Assembly: GCA_014529385.2 (NCBI GenBank)
Contig: CM043961.1
Span: 10,468,478-10,532,477 of the forward strand
DNA: 64,000 nt
Source of the DNA: Adiantum capillus-veneris
Taxonomy: Eukaryota > Streptophyta > Polypodiopsida > Polypodiales > Pteridaceae
Reading direction: 5' to 3'
Shown here: positions 22,203 through 33,308 of the stretch, piece after piece
How the letters are laid out: every line of letters starts with the position of its first letter
Position numbering within the stretch: position 1 is the first letter of the stretch
Notes under the pieces: generated by a model
Database searches by the model: none
The model's input: the letters and a program-made list of their open reading frames with translations, nothing else
What the model was told of the DNA's origin: nothing
Translations under genes and position numbers: made by a program

Positions 22203-22719
22203 TAAGAGCCCTAGGTAGGTGACCTTAGACCAATCCTACGAGGTAAAGTCTCTCTAGTTTGCCAAAATTTTACTACTTTACTTTAGGTAAAATCCAACGG
22301 TAGGACTTTTGAGATCTTAGGGAGGTGTGAGTGGGCATACGGCTTGCCTAGGTGATTGGCGTTTGACATTTTTGTTGTAGTTAGTGTAGTTAGAGAGTGA
22401 ATGATTTGTGAGGTGTTAAAAGTGTAAACTATTTTGTGTGTGGCAGTACATCATTTTTCTACTCATGAAAACAAAAAAACCCCCATAAGTTGTGTAGGAG
22501 TAGGGTAAGTAGAACTTGTGATTGAGATCTAGAGCTGATCATCATAATTTTTTTTTGCTTCTTTGCTTGTTTGAATTTGCAATCTTAGGAAGTGAATTTT
22601 AGGAAGAAAAATGCAATAAACAAGCATCATTGGCTGATTGAACATGGTTGGGAGTTGTTGGGCATAAAGGAATATATCTACAAGAGATCTGGGTGAGAAA
22701 ACTATAATTTTTCACTAGA

Positions 22720-23889
22720 AAAAATCATATGTGTATAATGTCTTAGGGCATAACAAGAGACCAAATCTGGCAAAATAGACTACACCAGTGTTGTAGAGGG
22801 GTGTTTGGGTTTTTTTACCCTAAGTGCAACTTGAGACTAAGGCATTGACCAACCCTCGATACCCAAAAGGCAAAAGCCAAGAAGTCAAACGGAAAACTAG
22901 GGAACTGGTGATTTTGAGCACATTTGTTTGCATAAAAATTGGTAAAAGTGTTTAAAAATTATTGCTAAGAACTTGTGGAATCCTATAAGTAAAATATGTG
23001 CAAAAACCCATCAGTAGACATTATACGCGTATAATGTCTCAAAGAGTGATCTAGAAATCAAATTGAACCTTTGACTGCATACTCACATTCTGCATGTTCT
23101 GTGGAGCACATTCACCAAGTTTCATCTCAATTGGGCAAATAAGTTAAGAATTGAGTGCATATCACTCTTTTCGAAAAGTTCCTGGGTAAAAAGTAGTGAA
23201 ATTATACAACTCTGATATCCAAATTTGGATGTGAGCACTTATGCATGCTGCACATGTCAAGGGGTAGTTGTGGTGGAAACATAAACCCATTCAGGACAAA
23301 TAGACATCATATGCATATAATGTCTTAGAGGTCAGAACTGAGTCAAATTGTGCATATGAGCATACCCTTATGATCTATAGCAGGTAATGAGCACATAGAA
23401 CCAATTTCATCAAGTGGGAAGCACTATTGGAGCTAAAAAGTGCCAAAAGATGGTTTGAGGAAAGACTACTTTGTTCATATCTAGCACAAAAAGTGTTGAA
23501 ACTGAGTTTTGAAAGCTTTTGAGAGTTGCTTGCTACATGGTAGAGAACCTCTAGAGTGGAAGTCTTCTCATTTTGGCTAGATAGACATCATATGTGTATG
23601 ATGTCTCAAGGGCATATTTAGAGACCAGAGCTGACTTTAAGGTTGACCAAGGGGTCTAGCACCTCAAGTCAAACTTAAGGACCCAGTTTCACCTAATTTG
23701 ATTCATATTTTGGTTTAAAAACCTCTTAGGGAATTGAGAATTATTTAGACAATTTCAGGAGGATTCATCCAGATTCAAGGTGTTAAGACCACAGAAGGAG
23801 ATTGAATTGAGGCTTAATACATCAAGGAGAACCTAAGATTTGAATTTTAACTGATATGGCAAAAAGACATCATATGCATATAATGTCTA
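22720..23889 (+). repeat. Periodic palindrome array in the Gypsy-1 leader (five copies)
   Basis: Near-perfect 24-bp palindromes of the form AGACATCATATG plus its reverse complement start at about 22720, 23016, 23302, 23583 and 23866, a spacing of 281-296 bases. The copy at 23016-23039 is a perfect palindrome (AGACATTATACG plus reverse complement). Sequence between palindromes is weakly repetitive, for example CACCAAGTTTCATC...CAATTGGG, indicating very old tandem units of about 285 bp. The palindrome is the best-preserved part. A second array exists at 43958-44870. Confidence 0.85.
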
Positions 23890-24501
23890 AGGGCCAGATT
23901 TAGGACTTATGTGGTTGAATTAAGTCTGCCAGAGTTTTCCAACTAACTCTAGCACCCCCTTTGTCAATTCAGATTAGTGTAAAGAACATATATAGGAAGC
24001 CAATCCTATAAAAATAATTTTTGGATGGGAATTTCCCTCAAGGTCATCCTAATCAACACTGAATAGTACTAAAATGAGAATCATTGTTTGACAAAGATTT
24101 GCAGAGTGTAAAGTTTTGTACAGATAGACATCAACAAGTTCCAACAAGTCGAGACCAATCTGAAGTACAAACAGTCAACAAATTGGAGAGCATTAAAGAC
24201 TAGCATGAACAAAGAACGACTATGAGCAAACCTTTGAGGTTAAAAATTTGGATTGATAGTTGTGTGTTGAACATAATTGATGTATTTGAGATCAGGTAGA
24301 AATCTCCAAAGAGACATGACATCACTAGGAGACCATGTCAGCTTAGTGTCTACTGAGGAGAGTGTGACCCAAGCAAGAATAGATCCACTAGCACCAATTA
24401 TAGAGGATTGATAGAGTGACTGCCACCTCTTCAAAGCAGTCTATATACCTCATGGTTGACCAAAACATCACTGTTCACCAAAGGAGAGAAAAGGATCAAC
24501 G

Positions 24502-26847
24502 ATGATGCCGACCACAATAGGATTTCCCTATATGGAAAGAATCAAAACAAAAAGAATATTTGCAGCGGAACCAGTTGTTGATAGAACCTATAGAGGATAC
24601 GGGTTGGAAGAAGCATTTGACGCCATATCTAGACATGAAGGAGGACATGTAAGAGGACAGGATGAGGAGATTCTCTAGTAAGGTTGTAGACCACAGACAT
24701 GTTAAACCCTCTCAAATTTAGAAATGGGTTAACAAGAAATATTAAGGGGAAAGAGTCCCTAGAGCCCACCCTGTAGCATTCTTGAGAGTGATTCGAGTTG
24801 AAGAGGCCAGGGACTTTATACACAGTTTGCCTGCTTTGGACTCACCTTAGAGGAAGACATTGCCACCTGGTTTGATTCTGTTGAAAGACAAGATTTTGAG
24901 ACCATCTAAGAAGTATTTGATGAATTTGTGGAGGAATTCTCTCAAAGAGGGATAGCCCACAATACGGTCTCACAAATCCATAAGTTCAAGCAGAAAGAGG
25001 GAGAATCTGTCAAAAAAGCAGCCTTACAATTGAAACGATCATATGTAAAATTCTACCCGATCAAATAATTACCTACTCAATCCAGGCTCATGTTAATATT
25101 TATCTAGGGACTGAGAAATGCATTCAAAAGGATTTGCACATGAAGAAAAGCCCCACCTTGAATGAGTTAACCAAGGAGGCTTTATTCCTGGTAGACAATT
25201 GTGCGATCTACAAGGATGGAGATGAAAAAGATAGCGATGATCATTCATCATCACAACAAAGTGGAACTAAGTCCAAAAAATTAGCACAAAAGAGTGAGCC
25301 AGCGGCAAATCAAGAGAAACTCATAGCTGAATAGGATTAGCCCGTTTTCTAAGCCGCCGACTAAGCAACCAAACTGGTGCGCCATCGAGCAGAGTGGATG
25401 AATCATACAACTAAAGAGTGCTACTACAATAAGGGTTATGTGTGAGAGCAACAATATGCTCCACAAGCACAAGTTGCACCTCCTCAAGTACCAATGCCTA
25501 GATATACGACATGGAATTTTCCAAGATCAGTAGGGGTTGAAAGACCACATCCAGTTTTGGGGCAACAACCACCACTCACTGGAGAAATACCCATAGGTGT
25601 GAGGTATACACCCACTGTGGAAGAATCGAAGGAACAAGCATTAGTGCTTGTACTTGTATATTATGAAGATCCAAGTGGACATATGGCTTGTCCTACATAT
25701 TACCCACCTGAAGAGCTGAGAGCACTAGAACCATGGAGCATGATTGGCCATGTTGGACCACCAACAACGACACATGCTGCAGGAGAAGGTAGATATAGTT
25801 TGGACGAGAGAACATTGTTGCTCATAGCCAATGGACGCTTAGGTGAACCAAGGCCTACTTACCACAGAAGGGAGCTCTAGGAGTGCCACTACAACCATTA
25901 GGACCATGCTACAAGTGTGGAGGTGACTAGCTCATGAAAGACTGTCCTCATACGGAGATTGTCTGAGTGAATGCTTATTGTCCAGATTGTGGCATCAATC
26001 ATTTGATCACCAATTGTCCAAAAAATCCAAACCAAGTGGTTGAAACACTTTGAGAATCTTGGAGGCAATCTCTTTAAGTAGTGGTTTGGAAAATGGAACG
26101 GTGATACCTATACAGATTATCACACGAGCACAAGCTGAAAAAGAGATAGAGGAACCCATAATGAAAGAACTAAGAATGAAATCATCCAACATTGAATGGA
26201 AGAGCCATCAACACACATGGAAGGCTAGGGAAGCACGGGTGGAAGCTAAGAAAGAGCGAGAAAAGAGATCCCTAGAGAAAGAATTAAAACAAACCAAAGA
26301 CAGACTGGAAAGGCTTGAGAGTCAAACAATTCAGAAACTAGAAACTCCAGAAGTCATAGATCTTGAGAGGAAAAGGGAACCAAAAGGTGAGGGATCAGGA
26401 GGATTTGTATTAGTTGAGAAAGTAAACAAACCTCTAGATGCTCTCTTGAAGGCCTATGAAGCAAGGCTTAAAATCAACCAAATACAAGAACAATGGTGGA
26501 TGACATACCTCTATGCAAAGCTAGAAAAACAAAAACTAGAAATGTGTCAAAAGATGATCCAAACAGCTCAAGCCTTGCTAGACCCAATGGCAAGAAAGCC
26601 AGAGGAGTGGGTAGAGCTTCCAATATCAATACCAAAAACCTCTCCAACACATGAATCTAAAAATATAGCAGTTAGTCCAAAAATTGAATTGGAACCGGAG
26701 AAATCGATCTTAAGACCTGGGATAGTGATGAACACTACAGATCAGGAGTCTGAAGGTTTTCAACCTATCATACCGAAAATGTATAGAGGCGATGATGGCT
26801 TGAATGAGCTTTGGAAGAAGATAAGAGAAGCCAATGAGGCGAATTAA
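24502..26847 (+). pseudogene. Gypsy-1 Gag with two zinc knuckles
   Basis: ATG at 24502 opens a 57-codon frame (MPTTIGFPYMERIKTKRIFA) ending in a stop. Gag-like sequence continues after further stops: WFDSVERQDFET, EVFDEFVEEFSQRG, and FKQKEGESVKKAALQLKRSY near 24855-25040, the usual Gag core. A linker frame (25494-25880) leads to two CCHC knuckles, CYKCGGD then LMKDC near 25911-25945 with the His codon replaced by a stop, and CPDCGINHLITNC near 25980-26020. A longer frame (26050-26847, 265 codons) is a Lys/Glu-rich coiled-coil-like spacer. Gag would package the RNA. At least six breaks are visible. Confidence 0.75.
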
Positions 26848-27174
26848 TTGAGCCAAATGGTTAACAAAACCAGTATGGGAAGATATGTCCTTCTTTATCC
26901 TATTGAAGAATTTGAGGCGGGACCTCAAGCAAACTTGGTGATGCACTCGTATTAGGGGGGCAAGGGATCTGTGAGATCTTTGGATAGTCAACCTATATCT
27001 CTGAGAACTTTATCCTCTTATATGGGAGAGTATGAAGCAAAGTCAGATGTGAAAGCGGTACCATCATAGAGACTCTCCACAAGGAAGGTGATGGACTCCC
27101 AAGGGTTGATAACCATTTTGTCTACTTCAGTGGCTTGTACCATTACTCTTGCCGTTCGCTGAATAAGACCTCAC

Positions 27175-27729
27175 ATGTGGACTATAGTAGGAAACTGCTT
27201 AGAAAAATTTGGGGTAAAGGATCTGACTTCACGAATGCAGGAAGGGCTCAGAGAATTAGAGATTCCTCAACTAAACATGCAACCAGTACCCTTAAACAAG
27301 GTAAGAGATTACTGTGAAGGAGAAGATGGCAATACCACGTTTCTAGTTGACTTCAAAGGTGTCAAAACCATGGAAATTCCTCACAGCGGAGCTAATGTAG
27401 CCATTGGGACCAAGGATGTATGGAAGAAATGGGAAAAACCCGCTTTAAGAGCCACCAAAATGAATTTGCAACTTGCATATGGTTATATGGAGAGACCCAT
27501 AGGGCTCCTAGAAAAGGTAGTTGTTACCTCTTGCGGCATTGAGTACGAGCATACCTTTGTAATAGTGGATTTTGGCAAGAAGAATAACTATGACATAATA
27601 CTTGGACGACCATTCATGCAACCATTAAAGATGGTCCAGGACTGGGGTTATAATCATATATACCTTAGGCACATGGAAACCACTATGGGAATAAACCTTA
27701 AATACCATAGTTATAAAGATGTGAACTGA
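27175..27729 (+). pseudogene. Gypsy-1 retropepsin-like protease, active-site Asp replaced
   Basis: The 184-codon frame contains TFLVDFKGVKTMEIPHSGAN, then AFVIVDF-like strands and IILGRPFM, the conserved C-terminal block of gypsy proteases. The catalytic triplet, normally Asp-Ser/Thr-Gly, reads His-Ser-Gly at about 27382-27390, so this copy would be inactive. The frame then continues to a hydrophilic linker at 27811-28220 leading to the polymerase. Confidence 0.7.
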
Positions 27730-28667
27730 ACCCCGGTAGAGGAATTTGATTCTACTACATTAGTAGGATCTGAGCTTCCAGCCTGGCTAGACAAACCTAA
27801 GAAACTATGAATGTGTGGGGCATCCCATTGTGCAAGCTTAAAGCGGGAAGAGTGTATTCTAGAAAGAGTTATCGAGGATAAGAATTACATTCCGATACCC
27901 TTCCCAAGGGAGGCCCTAGAACCCTTAGAATGGCATATTGTAGCAACACTAAATGTGTGTGCTATTATGGAGGAACCGACGAGACGAAGTTTTGTGACAA
28001 GGACGGTTATGATGTGGTTCCATACTATATGGTTGATGCAATAGAGAACGATGATGGTGAACGAATCCTAGGACAACCAGGAAAAATTAAACACACAAAA
28101 GAGGTGGAAGGGGAGTTGTTTTACGACTCTCCAAAACATCTTGAACAAGACGACGATGCAGATAATGAGTGCTTTGACAACCCCAGTGAGCAAGAGGAAA
28201 TGATAGTGGAGGTGCGGTAACCTAGACATCAAGCACCCTAAAAGAAAAACAAGGCGGCACACAAAGCAAGAAATAACCCAATGCCTAAGATGAGGAACAA
28301 AACATAATTTTTATCTCTAGTGAAAGCCAAAGACTGCTTTAAAAACAAAATTTCAAGCCAATTCTCTCGTGGTCGAGACTCTAGGACTCAAGACACAGAA
28401 AGAGACATGAGAAAACAAACTCAGAAGTTAAAAAAAAAACCAAACCCAAGAAAGCAAAAACAAAATTGAATGAAATAGGAGAACCAAAATGGACCAAAGT
28501 TGAGCATAGAAAGAAGTATCAAGAGCTTAAGAAAACTCTAAGGGAAGTATGAACAAATGAATTGGAAAGTGGAGGAGATGGAAAAGATAAGAGTGAAAAA
28601 ATATGAGTGTACCCTCCCACCACTACAGGAAATTCACTATTCAAGATCGAAAGATATTATTGACATA

Positions 28668-28784
28668 GACCAGACGGGAATGACGTGATAAGGAGTCATA
28701 TGACGGACCAGAGGATGCAAAGAAGGACCAGACGGGAACAACGTGATAAGGAGTCATATGAAGGACCAGAGGATGCAAAGAAGA
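28668..28784 (+). repeat. 58-bp tandem duplication before the Gypsy-1 reverse transcriptase
   Basis: GACCAGACGGGAA at 28668 recurs at 28726, and the two units align over their length (GATAAGGAGTCATATGA). The offset of 58 is not a multiple of three, so the duplication shifts the frame. Confidence 0.85.
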
Positions 28785-30120
28785 TAGACTTAGCAAGACT
28801 TGGAGAGGAACCGAAACCAGTCTATATAGAAATTGACCTAAGTCACAAAGAGGAAGAGGAGCTCATAAGCCTTCTCCGAGAATACAAGGACGTGTTTGCA
28901 TGGTCATATAAGGACTTAAAGAGAGTGGATCTTATGATATGCCAGCATACTATCCCCTTAAAACCTGATGCAAAGCCTAACAAACAAAGGCCATATACAT
29001 ACAATGATACCTTTGCTAAGCGCATCAAGGAAGAAATCGATAAGCTAAAAGAAGCAGAGTTCATCTATGAGATAGAACACACTGACTGGGTATCTCCAAT
29101 CGTTGTGGTGCCCAAAAAGAATGGAAAACTTGGAGTGTGTGTCAATCTCAAGAAGGTTAATGTAGCCACGATAATGGATAATTATCCCCTATCGATCACT
29201 GATATGTCCTTGAACGAGTCGTGGGTAAGCGTGCATAATCCTTCTTGGATGGATTCTCTGGCTACAACCAAGTTGAAATTGCACCTGAGGACCAATATAA
29301 AATGGCATTTGCCATAGAGTGGGGCATATTTGCATATCAAATCATGCCATTTGGTTTGACAAATGTACCTGCAACATTCCAAATATTGTTGACACATGCT
29401 TTCAAAGAGTACTTAAGGATCCTTCCTGGAAATCTATATGGATGACCTATGTGTACACTTTCTCTTGAGAGAGGAACATACAGAACACCTCAAAAAAGTA
29501 TTTGGAAAGTGCAGGATGTATAGGATTTGTCTTAACCCAGAAAAGTGTGTTTAATTGGTCAGACAAGCATAAATCTTAGGAAATATTGTCTCAAAAATGG
29601 CATATCCACGAATTTGGATAAGATAAAAGTGATTATTAAAATGCCTAAACTCATCAATGCAAAGCAAGTACAGTGCTTTATGGGACATTGTGGTTATTAT
29701 AAGAGGTTCATACACATATATGAAATCATTGTCCAACCTCTGTATAGACTTATAGTGATCTTTGAATGGACAGATGAGTGTGAGGAATCATTTAAGAAAT
29801 TAAAAGATGCTCTCATATGTGCTCCAGTGTTAAAAGCACGGGATTGGGAAAAAGTCTTTCATGTTCATATTGATGTATTTTCATTTTCTATAGGATGTAT
29901 TTTGGCTTAACCAAGAGACAAAACTATGGATTTCCCAGTCTGCTACGCCAGTCGATAACTTAATTACTACAAAAAGAACTACACCACCATCAAAAGAGAG
30001 GGGCTTGGAATTGTTTATGTTGTTAAGAAATTTTGGCATTATCTCCTCACAAATAAGTTTGTGTTTTTCACGGACCATCAAGCCCTCTTATACCTTGTAA
30101 ACAAACCATGTAATATATGA
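28685..30120 (+). pseudogene. Gypsy-1 reverse transcriptase and RNase H
   Basis: The first frame (28685-29317) reads LREYKDVFAWSYKDL, TIPLKPDAKPNKQRPYTYN and WVSPIVVVPKKNGKLGVCVN, the fingers of a gypsy polymerase. A frameshift near 29240 moves to a frame with MDGFSGYNQVEIAPEDQYKM and FGLTNVPATFQ. A further shift leads to the catalytic YMDDL block near 29430-29450. The thumb and RNase H follow (PKLINAKQVQCFMGHCGYYK, then HIDVFSFSIGCILA with the first catalytic Asp retained, and FTDHQALLYL). Frameshifts and stops between blocks make it inactive. Confidence 0.85.
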
Positions 30121-30470
30121 TGGATTGTAAGATGGTTCATCATATTACTACTTTACTGTAGTGGTTAGAAAGGGAAAGACCCATCTGTGAGAAAATCCCC
30201 TTTCTAGATTTCCAGATGGAGAAGCTCCAGAGGGAGTAGATGATGATATCCTTGATGCATATCTCTCCAATGTAGAAATGGTACCTAAGTGGTCCCAAGA
30301 GATAGTAAGCCTACTATCACATGGTGGAGAATTTGATAAGACTGACCAAGTCCATAAACCATGAATGGTTCAGTAAGCTAAGAACTTTTAGTTGATTGGT
30401 GGATGTTTATATCATTTAGGCTCTGACGATATCCTATGAGTGTGCAAGTTCGGAGGAATACGATGCCTAC

Positions 30471-31945
30471 TTGTTCGAAGCACATAATCAGGACTTAACA
30501 TTTCATTGCTCATCCACAAAAACTTATCAACACTTGAGACAATTAGGAGTGTATTGGCCAACTATGCATGTTGATGTTCATGATTATATAACTAATTGTG
30601 CCAAATGCAGATCAAACCCACTAGTAGAACATGCGATATTGTTTCAAATAAGAGTTACACCGGAATGGAGTCAATACATATTTGACTTCTCAAAAACCCA
30701 AACATTTTTTGCAAATACCACTAGAGCACGTCTAAGAGCGATAGGAGTTGAAGCTCGTGACTTCACTTTAAATGAAAATCATCTTTATAAACAAGGAAAG
30801 GATAACCAGCTTAGGCTATGCGCAACAAAAAGCATGTACCTTCCAATCCTTGAGCAAGCATATGAAGGAATAAGTGGAGGCCATTTCTCAAGGGGAAAGA
30901 TAGCAAAAATTGTCATGACCATTGGAATATAGTGGCTAACATTACGTATGGACGTGGACAAATATACAAGACGATGTCACTCTTGTGAATGCACCAAAGT
31001 GTCAATAAAACAAGATGAGATGTTCTTACGACCAATTATGGGAGCTAGAGCTTTTTCTAAGTGGGGAATAGACTTTGTGGGACCAATTTCACCCTCGCTC
31101 ACAGAATATATGCCCGATATATCATTGTAGCCACAGATTATCTCACTAAATGGGTCAAAGCTAAAGCTACCCAAAAAGCTGATGCCAAAACTACTGCACA
31201 ATTTCTATATGAAAATGTCTTTGTTAGATATGGTCTACGCATAGAAATTGTCAGTGATCGGGGCACACATTTTATAAATGAGTTGATTGAAAATCTTCTT
31301 GAGAGTTCATGATAGTTCATCAAAAGTCTGCTTCGTACCGCCCACAGGCTAATGGGCAGGTAGAAGCTACAAATAAGACTCTTTGTATAGTCTTAACAAA
31401 AATAGTCTCAGAGTCAAGGACGGATTGGGATCAAAAGTTACATTCAACACTATGGGCTTATAGGATTGGTTATAAAACCTCAATTAGAACAACACCGTAT
31501 TGGTCTTAACGCTATCTTGCCTATGGAATTCCTAATCCCAACACTAAGAGTAGCCAAACAACTTCAGTGGACATGCCATGGAATGTCTTCACGAATAGAT
31601 GACCTTGGAAGCCTAGACGAGCTTCGCTTAAAAGCAGTAGCTTCCATCTACGCGTAAAAACAGAGGCAAAAAGAGTTTTTTGATAAGCATGTACGCTCAA
31701 AAAATTTCAAAACAAGCAATTATGTCGTGATTTACTCTTTAAAACAACATGCTAAAAAGCTAAAGAAGTGAGGAATGGGACCATTTGTGATCAAAGACTT
31801 ATCACCAAGTGGCGCCATTAAACTTGCTATATTAGACGGTGACAAAATGCCCAACTGGATTAGTGGATGTCGGCTTTAAAAAAATCATCTACCACTAACC
31901 CATGATATGCTTATGAAAATCCAGAAGGAAAAGAACCGGACCTAG
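30471..31945 (+). pseudogene. Gypsy-1 integrase with two zinc-binding-like modules
   Basis: A first module (30471-30640) has AHNQDLTFH, then about 30 residues, then CAKC. A second module (30860-31000) has EGISGGHFSRG, then WLTLRMDVDKYTRRCHSCE, the usual integrase zinc module with the first His changed to Tyr. The core follows with Asp in KWGIDFVGPI, Asp in VSDRGTHF and Glu in ANGQVEATNKT. The C-terminal part includes MGPFVIKDLSPSGAIKLA, and no chromodomain was seen. Stops occur near 30930, 31128, 31312 and 31508. The extra first module is unusual. Confidence 0.82.
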
Positions 31946-32001
31946 GAAAAATAGCAGATTGTTGCCGAAGCACAAGCAACTACATCATGGGTCTCCCCTG
32001 A

Positions 32002-32820
32002 AGATTACTACCATTAATTAAAGTAACAGACTCTGAAGCCGAGGACATGCAAGATCTCGCAATTACTATCAAACTAGGATGCAATCAAGTGGAAGCGACG
32101 ATAGTGCTTGATTCAGGTGCTCAAGGTAATCTTATCTCCTACAACCTTTACAAGCAACTCCAGATAGATAATCAGTTATAGTCAACACAACAAGACCTTC
32201 ACAGTTATTTAGAGCACTCAATCAAGGTAATGGGTTGGATAGTGCTCCTGGTACATATTAACGAATATGTTTATTCACACAAGTATTATGTGGTAGAATC
32301 TAAGCCTGCACATCATCCTTTATTGCTAGGGCAACCGTGGCGGAGAAGGTATAATGTACAACTTGATTGGAGCTCCAATACACTCAACATCCAATCTGCT
32401 TCAGAAAAACAACAAGTTCCTTTTTCTACTTTAGCTGCAGACAAACCATCAGTGATGCACTCGAAGGATAAAGACAAGAAACCCTTACAAACAACCATTG
32501 TCCAACAATGGATTCCAAAGAGACCAACCAAGCAAGCAAAGAAAGTCATTATAGAAACTACTCTTCCCAAGGACAAGAGTTCAAGATGTAAGAAACAATC
32601 AATGGAAAATCACAAACAGAGTACCACGACAACCCCCACCTACTCTGCTTGCCAAAGCTACCAAGTAGATATGGATCAAAGAGGATCAAGCTGCAAGGTT
32701 TCAACAAAGTTGAATCAAAGACATCTCTCCATTGAATTCCAGTACAACTGCAAGCTAAAACCACAGTTTATCCTTAAGCAAATATGGGTACTAAAGCAAT
32801 TACTCATGGCCTCAAAGTAA
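32002..32820 (+). pseudogene. Second retropepsin-like ORF downstream of the Gypsy-1 integrase
   Basis: A single frame runs from 32002 to 32820 with one internal TAG at 32179-32181 (TTA-TAG-TCA, plausibly from CAG). It reads VTDSEAEDMQDLAITIKLG, then ATIVLDSGAQGNLISYNLYK, then HHPLLLGQPWRRRYNVQLDW, and ends in a Lys/Gln/Thr-rich tail. DSGA at 32110-32121 followed by strands ending in LLLGQPW is the layout of a retroviral-type aspartic protease domain, here with the catalytic Asp intact. It lies after the integrase, where gypsy elements normally encode nothing or an extra ORF. An upstream in-frame TGA at 31999 could once have been CGA, so the ORF may have been joined to more sequence. It could be an element-specific extra protease or a captured fragment of another element. 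Confidence 0.65.
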
Positions 32821-33293
32821 GCTTGCCCAAATCTGGATTCAAAATAACAACCCAAGGAACTCCTTTTAGTACAAGTAGACAACCATAAGCATCTCCCAGT
32901 CTGACCATATGCAAAATTAAGCAAATTTGGGTTCCTAAGCGTGTTTGAAAAACCCTAATTTGGATACCTAAACGAAGGCCAACCACAACTATAGAAGTGA
33001 CACATAGTCGAATGGTTCCACGAGCTCCGATATCTATCAAAGAGAGAGCAGCCAAACTGGAGATCTTATTGTTTCACCGCTCTCACAACAGTCATACTTT
33101 CAGAGGAAACCTCAACATCAAATGCCAATAAGCATCATGCTTATACCTTCCTCATGCACAACATCACTTTTTCCATGCATTTCCTGAGTATGCATATAGG
33201 GATGCATTACATGGCCATCATTAGCACAATGTTGGTTTCTATGCACAACACATACCCTAGGGTGATACATCATCGTCCAGGAGGACTCCAACT

Positions 33294-33308
33294 AGGAAGG
33301 GGGAGGCA
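33294..33308 (+). other. Putative Gypsy-1 polypurine tract
   Basis: AGGAAGGGGGAGGCA is the only strong purine run after the coding region and would mark the start of the 3' LTR a few bases later. No matching 5' LTR start was recognised. Confidence 0.4.

Noticed and set aside
22720-23889. CRISPR-like array
   Set aside because: Regular repeats exist, but the spacing of about 260 bases, the diverged tandem spacers and the plant retroelement context exclude CRISPR.
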